From Homoserinibacter sp. GY 40078 (lineage in GTDB: Bacteria; Actinomycetota; Actinomycetes; Actinomycetales; Microbacteriaceae), in contig NZ_VRTZ01000002.1 in assembly GCF_008017545.1 (NCBI RefSeq), positions 839,401-903,400 of the forward strand: a DNA stretch of 64,000 bases. Reading direction: 5' to 3'. The notes under the pieces were generated by a model. That model did no database searches and was not told the DNA's origin. It was given only the letters and a program-made list of their open reading frames with translations. The position numbers and the translations under genes were made by a program. Shown piece after piece: positions 48,804-55,564 of this stretch (the first letter of the stretch is position 1; each line of letters opens with the position of its first letter).

Positions 48804-49148
48804 TCAGAGCACCCCGGACGCCGGGTCATCGACCACGCTGACAACCGTTGCGCGAGCGACAGGCCGAGGGCCCTCCATGATCAGCAGTTCCGCGCCCTTT
48901 ACCAGGTGAGGCTCGACCATGCGTGGAGCCAAGAAGCGGCCTCTCGCCTGCATGGTCTCAGCTTGAGTGCCAAGCAGTTCCAGGACGACGCTGAAGTGCT
49001 CGCCCGTTGTCCGGCCCCGCGGTTCGGTACCGACGAAGACGGCGGTCGCTGCATAATCTGGGCCGGACGGCGGCCCGGAACGACGACCTCCGTCCGCAGG
49101 AGACAACCACCGCACCGCCAGCAGGCAGTGCCAACGGGCGTCGCTCAT
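48804..49148 (-). CDS. Array gene 7: small protein, possible EF-Tu-like beta-barrel
   Basis: 114 residues from the ATG at 49148 (MSDARWHCLLAVRWL); the frame is open upstream but not family-like. The C-terminal stretch KGAELLIMEGPRPVARATVV resembles the end of EF-Tu domain 3, where a Gly-x-Arg/Pro-x-Val-Gly turn precedes a strand; GEHFSVVLELL also fits a barrel strand. The resemblance is mine and weak. If real it could mimic the elongation factor as a decoy. Confidence 0.6.
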   Translation of the reverse strand: MSDARWHCLLAVRWLSPADGGRRSGPPSGPDYAATAVFVGTEPRGRTTGEHFSVVLELLGTQAETMQARGRFLAPRMVEPHLVKGAELLIMEGPRPVARATVVSVVDDPASGVL

Positions 49149-49167
49149 CGCAGCAGACGGCCCCGGC

Positions 49168-49791
49168 TCAGAGGCCGAGCGCCTCAATCAGCTCGGGGTA
49201 GGGAGCGTAGACGGCGCGGGCGGCATTCTGCAGACGAGCGACGTCGATCTCGGCCGCGGGTGTCGTCGACGGAAGCGCGGCCTCCCATCGCGCGAGAAAC
49301 GCATCCAGCTGCTCCTGGCTCACAATGATCGCCGGCCACTCCTCGCGGTCCCCGACTACCGGTTCGAGCACCTGCGCGAACTTGACCGGATACAGACGGA
49401 ATGCAGTCTCGTCCTTCAGCACCCCGCTCAACCGCATCAACCGCAGCGCTCCCTCGGCGCGCTCGCGCACCAACTGCCATGCCGGATCGTCCAATGCAGA
49501 GACATCTCCGGAAAGATCAGGCGTGCGAAGGGCGTCACCGACCGAAGCAAGCTGAGCTTCCAAGCCGGGAACAAGCCCCAGCTCCGCCTCGCTCAACTCA
49601 ACCGCGTCATCGAACTCTTCCAGCAGCTCCTGCAGCACATCCAGATCGCTCAGGTCGGGCTCCTGCGCGCGCCCTTCCAAGTACTCGATCTGCGCCCGAG
49701 GGTCATCCGACAACGACACCAACGGCCCCGCCAACACCAAAAGAGCCTGCGACGGCTCCGACGCCTTCTTGTCTCGCTTACGCTGCCACAT
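49168..49791 (-). CDS. Array gene 8: unknown acidic helical protein
   Basis: 207 residues from an ATG with TGAGG nine bases upstream. Basic N-terminus (MWQRKRDKKAS) then strongly acidic Leu-rich helices (LDVLQELLEEFDDAVEL). No known motif, membrane segment or signal. Family not recognised. Confidence 0.68.
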   Translation of the reverse strand: MWQRKRDKKASEPSQALLVLAGPLVSLSDDPRAQIEYLEGRAQEPDLSDLDVLQELLEEFDDAVELSEAELGLVPGLEAQLASVGDALRTPDLSGDVSALDDPAWQLVRERAEGALRLMRLSGVLKDETAFRLYPVKFAQVLEPVVGDREEWPAIIVSQEQLDAFLARWEAALPSTTPAAEIDVARLQNAARAVYAPYPELIEALGL

Positions 49792-49809
49792 CGGCCGACC
49801 TCAACTCAC

Positions 49810-50427
49810 TCAACTCCACTCGGGTTCCCGAATCTCGAAATCTCGAGGACTCACCGCAACCAGCAGCTCCGCGAACGCCCTCCGAAACAACACTTCGCGA
49901 TACGTGCTCCACCCCGACCCGAACACCTCCGGGCTGGCCGCAACATCAACATCGGCGAGCTCGGGAACATCCACCAACGGGGGATCCGACACGCTCATCC
50001 ACCGCCACACACCGCACGTCCCACACCGCGAACCCTCACGGCCATGACGCGCAACCGTCAGCTCCGACAACACGGCCGGATCGAACCACCGATCCCCCAC
50101 CACCGGAATCACCAACTGGAACGCCTCACCCGCAGGCTGCCGCGGCCACCCCACCGGCCGCATCGTCACCCGAAAACCGGCAGCTACGATCTGCTCCGCA
50201 ACCGCACCTGACACACACACAAGATCGAAGCGCCAATTCGGAGTCCACGCCCCCTCCGGCCGCAACCCAGACTTCTGCAGCACCAGATCGCCCCGCTGCG
50301 GCACCTGCGGCGTACCGCAATCACGACACCACCCATCAGCGCCATACAGCGGATCCTTGCCCGTGGAATCCTCCGGCCACGGCCAGCCCCGGAAGCGCTT
50401 CGCGTCCAACCAGACGAAGTCGCTCAC
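49810..50427 (-). CDS. Array gene 9: unknown protein with two CxxC pairs
   Basis: 205 residues from a GTG at 50427 (GAGGG upstream), preferred to the GTG six codons earlier. CRDCG near residue 34 and CGTCG near 138 could together bind one zinc. Trp-rich (WLDAKRFRGWPWPEDS). Such double CxxC proteins occur in myxobacterial and actinobacterial toxin/immunity loci, but I cannot name the family. Confidence 0.68.
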   Translation of the reverse strand: MSDFVWLDAKRFRGWPWPEDSTGKDPLYGADGWCRDCGTPQVPQRGDLVLQKSGLRPEGAWTPNWRFDLVCVSGAVAEQIVAAGFRVTMRPVGWPRQPAGEAFQLVIPVVGDRWFDPAVLSELTVARHGREGSRCGTCGVWRWMSVSDPPLVDVPELADVDVAASPEVFGSGWSTYREVLFRRAFAELLVAVSPRDFEIREPEWS

Positions 50428-50495
50428 GTGGGCCCGCCCTCGCACAGGCGCGATCGACGCCGGCTGCAGTCCGCGGCAGCGGCGATCCGAGTCAT
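50424..50495 (-). CDS. Possible 23-codon leader peptide before array gene 9
   Basis: ATG at 50495, 23 codons, stop overlapping the array gene 9 GTG (GTGA). A TACGCT at 50502-50507 ends six bases before the ATG, matching the leaderless pattern seen elsewhere in the window. The peptide is Arg/Ala-rich and without clear homology. It could be a coupling leader or chance. Confidence 0.3.
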   Translation of the reverse strand: MTRIAAAADCSRRRSRLCEGGPT

Positions 50496-50501
50496 GCTCA
50501 C

Positions 50502-50507
50502 AGCGTA
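50502..50507 (-). promoter_or_regulatory. Possible internal promoter of the array (-10 box)
   Basis: TACGCT on the minus strand, six bases before an ATG, in the 156-base gap between the kptA-like pseudogene and array gene 9. Confidence 0.35.
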
Positions 50508-50583
50508 GCGCCGCCGATACTGCCGCCTCGAGGGATCGCCATCCGCTCGGCCCTGCCCGCCGGTACGCACCTCGCGGGGCTGC

Positions 50584-51132
50584 TCAGCTCGCAGGATCGA
50601 TGAACTCCGCGGGCACCGAGTCAGCGAGCCAGACGAGTTCGTTTCCGCGGTAAAACCGGGTTCCCGAAGCGGACGCCCGCGCTGCGTCGACGACGAGCAC
50701 GACGGGGGTCGGGCTCTTGCGGCCGCCCACCGTGATCGCGGTCTGGCGGTCCGCGGACAGGTGGACGAACTGCCGGCCCATCGGCAGGAGCCCATCGCGC
50801 TTGATCAGTTCCTACGTCGCCGGAGCGGTGCCGTGGAACAGCTCGGGAGGAGGTGTCTCAGCGCGCCGTTGGATCCGGCCCGGCACAGAGTGCCCGTACA
50901 GCGCACGGATCCGATCCCCGTCCAGCTCGTGACGACGTTTCGCCGCCGTCGCGATCATCCGCTCCAACGCCGCCCGGTCAACCGTGCGCCACTCGCCGCC
51001 CCGCTCACGAAACGCCGTCAGCAACTGGTCGACAGAGACCCAACCTTCGTCATCCAACTCGAGCTCATACACCCACGGCTCGTGGCGCAGAGCATGCGAG
51101 ACGGCACGACTCAGGTCGACATCGTTCGGCAT
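50584..51132 (-). pseudogene. kptA: RNA 2'-phosphotransferase (Tpt1/KptA) split by an in-frame amber codon
   Basis: Start ATG at 51132 with GAGGAGG upstream, overlapping the previous stop by one base. Codons 1-106 give the N-terminal lobe (SHALRHEP with the Arg-His pair, RIRALYGHS); codon 107 (50812-50814) is TAG; the same frame then continues to 50584 with FVHLSADRQTAITVGGRKSP and NELVWLADSVP. All four residues needed in the family (Arg-His, Arg, Arg of VGGR) are present across the two parts. Tpt1/KptA enzymes use NAD+ to remove an RNA 2'-phosphate and share the ADP-ribosyltransferase fold. A single base change would restore it. Nonsense mutation, sequencing error, or readthrough are the options. 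Confidence 0.85.
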
Positions 51133-51548
51133 CAGGACACCCTCCTCACCGGCAACCACTCCACGTCTTTCGCCACAACCTCATACGCACCCGAGTCATC
51201 CAGGTAGATCAAGAAGTGCCGCATGGTCCAGATCCCACCGGTCACACTCGGCTCAGCATCCCGCAACTCACGAACCCACGAGGAGTCCAGGACCTCGACC
51301 AGGGTGTCGTACGCCTCGAAATGCCAGCTCGTGCAATGACTCTCAGCACGGAACCTGTATGCGCGGGCGGTATCGAACCCGATACCTCCCGCGTACAGCC
51401 CGCCCATGTACTCGTAGGTGTAGGTCAGCTCGACCGTAGCGCCGAGGTCAGTGAAGACCGCGTCGGTCGTGTAGGCCGAGGGGATCGGCGAAATCTCCCC
51501 AATGACCTGCTTATCGGGTGAGAGATCCAACTCAGAGTTGTCGTTCAC
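51132..51548 (-). CDS. Array gene 11: unknown protein
   Basis: 138 residues from a GTG (GAGTAGAGC upstream). Beta-rich, with TVELTYTYEYMGGLYAGG, ESHCTSWHFEAYDTLVEV and a C-terminal HFLIYLDDSGAYEVVAKDVEW. No catalytic motif or membrane segment. Its stop overlaps the kptA start, so the two were co-translated. Family not recognised. Confidence 0.68.
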   Translation of the reverse strand: MNDNSELDLSPDKQVIGEISPIPSAYTTDAVFTDLGATVELTYTYEYMGGLYAGGIGFDTARAYRFRAESHCTSWHFEAYDTLVEVLDSSWVRELRDAEPSVTGGIWTMRHFLIYLDDSGAYEVVAKDVEWLPVRRVS

Positions 51549-51563
51549 GCTCTACTCGCGAAC

Positions 51564-51798
51564 CTACTCATTGGAGTCCCTGACGCGCTCGCGTGCCGCA
51601 CGCAGCCTGGCCTCGTAATCGCTCGAAGAGGGCAGGACTGGCGGATTCCAGCGCAGCCTCCAAGTCCCACGCGGCCCGCTGCTCGGCCTGGTCCTCAAAT
51701 GCAGTGTCGCGACTCCCGTTGATGCGGTGAAGCCACTCGAAGAGCACAAGCACTTCGTCTTCGGAAAGTTCGATCGAAACCGTGCGCGTTGTCGCCAT
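51564..51798 (-). pseudogene. Small array gene broken by a +1 frameshift
   Basis: ATG at 51798 with GAGGGGC upstream. The frame reads TVSIELSEDEVLVLFEWLHR, then DQAEQRAAWDLEAALE up to about 51646. Then the conserved type of ending (PPVLPSSSDYEARLRAARER-VRD) continues in the next frame to a stop at 51564. Skipping one base near 51645 joins them into 77 residues that look like one protein. As written, the first frame would end at 51568 with an unrelated tail. Sequencing error must be excluded. Confidence 0.75.
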
Positions 51799-51814
51799 AG
51801 TCGCCCCTCGCTGG

Positions 51815-52153
51815 TCACTCCCAATACGTGGCGCCCTGCGCCGCGACGTCGAGGCGGAACTCGACCGAACCGATATCTCCTCCGTTGACTTCGAGGATCT
51901 CGAGGAACTGGCGCACCGCTTGACGTTCCGCACGAGTCGCGCGCAGGATCGTGAGCGCCGCTGGCAGATCCGCCATCCACGTCTGCACCTGTGCGGAGTC
52001 CAGCGCCGCACGTCGCCCCATCCGAACTGCCTCTGCGCCAGGCACCTCCTGCGAGGCGCGCTCCAGGAACCCGATCAACGGCGAGTCATCGTGAATCTCA
52101 ATGACCGCGACGACTCCGCCGCCCGGATCACGAATCTGCACGAAGCGTTTCAA
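51815..52153 (-). CDS. Array gene 13: unknown protein, TTG start
   Basis: 112 residues from a TTG at 52153 whose TTGA overlaps the upstream stop; AAGGGG lies six bases ahead. Residues begin LKRFVQIRDPGGGVVAVIEI. Two-layer alpha/beta pattern likely. No known family. The choice of TTG rests on the exact overlap and the ribosome site; upstream GTG/ATG codons lie deep in the neighbour. Confidence 0.6.
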   Translation of the reverse strand: MKRFVQIRDPGGGVVAVIEIHDDSPLIGFLERASQEVPGAEAVRMGRRAALDSAQVQTWMADLPAALTILRATRAERQAVRQFLEILEVNGGDIGSVEFRLDVAAQGATYWE

Positions 52154-52806
52154 CGATCGCCCCTTCTCGTTGCCACACGCGCGTGCGCCAGGGAACTGAG
52201 CCAGCGCCAGCACCGCGGTGAGAATTCGCGATATCGGGTGCTTGCCGGGTCCGAGAGGTGTGCCAGGTCTTCGTCCAGACCATGAAGAACACGTTGGGCT
52301 CGTGTCACCTCTCCGAGTAGACCCAGTGCTACGGGATGGTAGTAGCGGGTCAAGAAGTCTGAACTTGCCTCGATGAGAGGCAGCAGGCGCGGCAACGTCG
52401 CACCCGATTTCATGTACGGAATTCCATAATTCACGATCGCATCGACCATCTCGCGACCGTCCGCGGTTGGACTATCCGGACCCAGATACCACACACGGAA
52501 TTCAGGATCAGGCATCAGATACCCGAGAGGGCTGGAAACCGTGGGTGGCGCGTACGGATGAAACCGCTCCCCACGAAGCTCGCTGACGACCCGAGCCAAT
52601 TCCTGGTTGCGAATTCCGATCACGGGATTGACCGCGAAGTTGCCCGGCAGAGTGTGCTCACTCGCCGTGTTATATCCGAGAAATCCTATTACATCGTCTG
52701 CGATGTCAATAGTGAAGACCGAACCGGCCCGTTTGCGGAAACCCACGGTTCGAAGCAACGAGAAGTTCGCCTCAAAGGCCTCCCTCGAGTTCCGATTTCC
52801 GGCCAT
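52150..52806 (-). CDS. Array gene 14: unknown, DUF4304-like N-terminus
   Basis: 218 residues. The start AFEANFSLLRTVGFRKRAGSVFTIDI has the F-x3-L-x3-GF-K-R pattern seen in DUF4304-type immunity proteins; then FAVNPVIGIRNQELARVVSELRGE and PPTVSSPLGYLMPDPEFRVW. The sequence is markedly A/T-rich compared with the core (29 of 60 G/C at 52681-52740). Assignment beyond the N-terminal pattern is uncertain. Confidence 0.68.
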   Translation of the reverse strand: MAGNRNSREAFEANFSLLRTVGFRKRAGSVFTIDIADDVIGFLGYNTASEHTLPGNFAVNPVIGIRNQELARVVSELRGERFHPYAPPTVSSPLGYLMPDPEFRVWYLGPDSPTADGREMVDAIVNYGIPYMKSGATLPRLLPLIEASSDFLTRYYHPVALGLLGEVTRAQRVLHGLDEDLAHLSDPASTRYREFSPRCWRWLSSLAHARVATRRGDR

Positions 52807-52919
52807 CAGCGCGGCGTCCCCATGACCGCAACCACTCCGCCGCCTGCCCCGGCACGCTTGCGAAGGCCCGCCTGAGTGAGCAGCCCGAAGGCCTCATCAA
52901 ACGCCGCTTTTCGCGCCAT
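52806..52919 (-). pseudogene. 37-residue N-terminal fragment of a paralogue of the next gene
   Basis: ATG at 52919, stop overlapping the downstream ATG (TGATG). It reads MARKAAFDEAFGLLTQAGLR then KRAG. It matches the downstream protein's AFEANFSLLRTVGFRKRAG at A, F, F, LL, G, R, K, R, A and G. It stops after 37 residues where the neighbour goes on for 180 more. Probably the remnant of a duplicated or replaced gene. Confidence 0.55.
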
Positions 52920-53041
52920 GCCTGCCGTTCATCGTGAGTGCTACTGGGTGCGTTCCCGCTGAAATCTGGGCCCCGCAACAGCAGTAGCTTCTCATAGCTG
53001 AACATGACCCACCTACGGCGAGCATGCTCCGTCTGAGCGGT

Positions 53042-53902
53042 TCAGCGCCTCTCTATCGCCGCCTGAATCTCTTCGACACTCGGCCGATACGACCTGCGGC
53101 TCTGCATCCGAAGTTCTTCGAGCCGGGGCAATGCCGCAAGAGGCGCGAGATCGTCGTCGACGACCTTCGTCGAACCGAACATCGACACCTGCTCCAGGTA
53201 GTCGAGATTCCGGATCGGGTCGAGCGACGCCAGGTCACCGCACTCGCTGACATTGAGCTTGCGAAGTCCCACGCATCCTGTGAGAGCGTCCAACCGGGTG
53301 ATCCTGCGGCAACCCTGTAGCGCGAGGTCTTCGATCTCAGATCTGCCCTCCAGTTCAGCGATGTCCGTCAGACCGCTGGCGAGATAGATGCCGAGAAGTC
53401 GCAGCCCGGGGAACGCAGAAAGCCCGCCGAGTGATGTGAGCCTCGGGCGATCCTTCAACACCAACTCGGCTAACTGGGTCAGCGACCGGAGAGGTAGGAA
53501 GTCCCGCGGCCCGTAGCTTCGCAGGTGCGCGATTTCAATCCCGACCGCAGCGTCGATCGTTGCACTCACCTGGGTCCACGCCGCGCTCAGGCGGCGGAGT
53601 GCGGGAAGCCGATCGAGGTCGATCCGTAGTCCAGGATTCGTTACGACACTCAGCCCCCGCAGCGTCGATCCCAGCGAGTAGATCGGAGTTAAGTCCGTGA
53701 GCCGCCGGTCGATGACGACCAGTTCTCGAAGGGGCATGCCTTCCAGAAACGCCAAAGATGTCTCGCCGAAGCCCAGGGCGTAGTTCAGCACAAGACGGTC
53801 TACCCGGCCACCCCAGACAGCCTCGGCTGCCTCCTTTGTCCACGGGCCGGTGACAACCATCTCGGTCACGCCACCGCGGTCACTCGCCGAATACGGGCGC
53901 AT
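53042..53902 (-). CDS. Array gene 16: leucine-rich-repeat protein
   Basis: 286 residues with about eight LRR-like units of 20-24 residues (for example LPALRRLSAAWTQVSATIDA, LTQLAELVLKDRPRLTSLGG, LSAFPGLRLLGIYLASGLTD, LVGLRKLNVSECGDLASLDP-like). No signal peptide. Cytoplasmic LRR proteins are frequent members of immunity arrays. It starts with ATG overlapping the upstream stop (TGATG). Confidence 0.82.
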   Translation of the reverse strand: MRPYSASDRGGVTEMVVTGPWTKEAAEAVWGGRVDRLVLNYALGFGETSLAFLEGMPLRELVVIDRRLTDLTPIYSLGSTLRGLSVVTNPGLRIDLDRLPALRRLSAAWTQVSATIDAAVGIEIAHLRSYGPRDFLPLRSLTQLAELVLKDRPRLTSLGGLSAFPGLRLLGIYLASGLTDIAELEGRSEIEDLALQGCRRITRLDALTGCVGLRKLNVSECGDLASLDPIRNLDYLEQVSMFGSTKVVDDDLAPLAALPRLEELRMQSRRSYRPSVEEIQAAIERR

Positions 53903-54237
53903 CAGCCGTGCGCATCCCGTCTGGTCGCGCTTCCGGAATCATCCGAGCGGATCACGGAGCCCCGTTCCACGCCGATCCGCTGTAGACGCTCAGCGACCGT
54001 GAGCCCATCGTGCGGCCTCCTGCGATTCCACCACGGTCCTCCAGCCTCAAGCCATACGGAACGAAAGGCTCCCACTGCGGCCGGAAGTGAATCTTCATAG
54101 CCCCACTCGACGCCGCAACATGGGCAAATGTCGAAAGAGGGCGTGCGACCGTCCTCCCCCCAAGGGGGCTCCTCCGACTCGTAGCCGCATACGCGGCAGT
54201 AGGCACTACCAACTCCGGCCATTCGCGCACCAATCAC
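53902..54237 (-). CDS. Array gene 17: CPCC-type cysteine-rich protein
   Basis: 111 residues (or 106 from the ATG at 54222). Four cysteines in YCRVCGYESEEPPWGEDG and FDICPCCGVEWGYEDS form a probable zinc ribbon, like proteins of the Cys_rich_CPCC type. Position in the operon fixed by ATGA overlap with the next upstream gene. Function unknown; immunity role inferred from context. Confidence 0.72.
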   Translation of the reverse strand: MIGARMAGVGSAYCRVCGYESEEPPWGEDGRTPSFDICPCCGVEWGYEDSLPAAVGAFRSVWLEAGGPWWNRRRPHDGLTVAERLQRIGVERGSVIRSDDSGSATRRDAHG

Positions 54238-54719
54238 ATCGATACGTCAACGTCGCCAGCGTCGCGGAGCTGCTTGCGCGCGAGCGGATGACGCAGTAGG
54301 CCCGGATGGTCACGGCCAAACTCATGGATCAGATCCCGCGTAAACCGCGCCACCTCAGCCGAGAACTCATCCCACGGCACGGTCAACACCACACCGGAGT
54401 AGTTGAACAAGATGCGAACACCACCCGCCACACGCCAAAACGCCAACCAGTGATCGGACTCCTGAAAATACATCACCACCCACGAGGCGATGCTGCTGGC
54501 CAGCTCTTCGCGCGCCCACATCACATGGTCCATGAGAAAGAACGCCGCCAGCTGCCACGTCGGAGCGACAACAGTCGCACCGTCAAAAGACATCAGCACT
54601 TGACCGAAGAAGTAGCAGGTGGTCAGGTTGGCGTCAGTGTCGCCCTCCGGCGAGCGACGATGCTCCCAGCCCAATGAAGCCTCCGGCCCTTCCTGCCGGA
54701 ACTCAATCAGAAACGACAC
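54234..54719 (-). CDS. Array gene 18: unknown protein
   Basis: 161 residues from a GTG with GAGGTGAG upstream. Aromatic and hydrophobic in the middle (CYFFGQVLMSFDG, WQLAAFFLMDHVMW, DHWLAFWRVAGGVRILFNYSG) but without a plain membrane helix; C-terminus basic and helical. Family not recognised. Confidence 0.7.
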   Translation of the reverse strand: MSFLIEFRQEGPEASLGWEHRRSPEGDTDANLTTCYFFGQVLMSFDGATVVAPTWQLAAFFLMDHVMWAREELASSIASWVVMYFQESDHWLAFWRVAGGVRILFNYSGVVLTVPWDEFSAEVARFTRDLIHEFGRDHPGLLRHPLARKQLRDAGDVDVSM

Positions 54720-54812
54720 ACACTCACCTCAGGGTTGGACACTCTGACACTAGTTGGCGGCGAGCCGCGTGACCGCCAGGGGTGCCGAGCTCTCAGCCGG
54801 CTTCGAAGCCAA

Positions 54813-55418
54813 CTACTTCCGGCGACGCTTCAGCAACGCGGTCGCTTCTTTGCCGAATACCGGATCGTCCCGGAGTGATTCGACGACTTCGCGACCACGC
54901 TCTCCGCCAATCCGGAGGATCGGGGGGATGAAGTGGATGCGCGTGCTTCCCCTGGACGTCTCGGCAAGCAACGCAATGAGATCTTCAAGGTGCTCAGACG
55001 TCACCGACGCAGCCAGCGCCGCAGCCAGTCCCTCAGTTGTGTCCGGCCCATCTGCTTCCAGGTACAGGGCACGAAGGCGATCCCAATAGACGGCGGCCGG
55101 CTTGACAGCCAACGCTCGAGCGGCCCCCTCGAGAACCCGATCGGGGTATCCCCCACGCTCGAGGTGCTTGATGAGGATCGGGAGCGCCGCTGGGTACGGA
55201 TCTGAGGTGTTCACGAGGTCCCACACAGAGTCGACATCGATGCCGACACCGCGCAGGTCGTCCACGATCGGACGCCCGGCCTCACGCCACTGGGCTGCCC
55301 GCGCTTGGAGTTCGGCTTCCCGTCGGGCAACGGACTCTTGGAACTCGCGATCTTGCGCAAGCTGAGCCATCAGCTCCGCTGCCGTGATGCCACCCGATCT
55401 CTTGTTCGCGCGCGTCAT
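54813..55418 (-). CDS. Array gene 19: HEAT-like helical repeat protein
   Basis: 201 residues. N-terminal coiled helix (AELMAQLAQDREFQESVARR), then DDLRGVGIDVDSVWDLVNTS, ALPILIKHLERGGYPDRVLE and other helix pairs of HEAT type. I recognise the pattern from uncharacterised actinobacterial proteins. Its ATG overlaps the stop of the 49-codon gene (ATGA). Confidence 0.75.
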   Translation of the reverse strand: MTRANKRSGGITAAELMAQLAQDREFQESVARREAELQARAAQWREAGRPIVDDLRGVGIDVDSVWDLVNTSDPYPAALPILIKHLERGGYPDRVLEGAARALAVKPAAVYWDRLRALYLEADGPDTTEGLAAALAASVTSEHLEDLIALLAETSRGSTRIHFIPPILRIGGERGREVVESLRDDPVFGKEATALLKRRRK

Positions 55419-55564
55419 GGAATGTACTTCAAGTCGATGTCCTTACGGACGATGGCGGCTCGCAACGTTTGGTCAGGTATGTGTCCCGCTGACGTGCGAG
55501 TCGAATCCTCGGCAGGGTATCGCGCAACCGCTGGGTGAACGACTGAATCGGGGGCAGAGCTCAC
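55415..55564 (-). CDS. Array gene 20: 49-codon micro-gene coupled on both sides
   Basis: GTG at 55564 overlaps the stop of the 206-residue gene (GTGA), and its own TGA at 55415-55417 overlaps the next ATG (ATGA). The product is 49 residues, ending RAAIVRKDIDLKYIP, soluble and unlike anything I know. Two exact 4-base overlaps on both sides are unlikely by chance. Alternatively it is the remnant of a longer gene. Confidence 0.6.
   Translation of the reverse strand: MSSAPDSVVHPAVARYPAEDSTRTSAGHIPDQTLRAAIVRKDIDLKYIP

Noticed and set aside
52772..53005. 77-codon frame over the fragment upstream of array gene 14
   Set aside because: Its first 36 residues look protein-like, but the rest is Arg/Ser-rich shadow. 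The overlapping 37-codon frame shows similarity to the next gene and ends on its start codon, so I preferred it; this is not settled.
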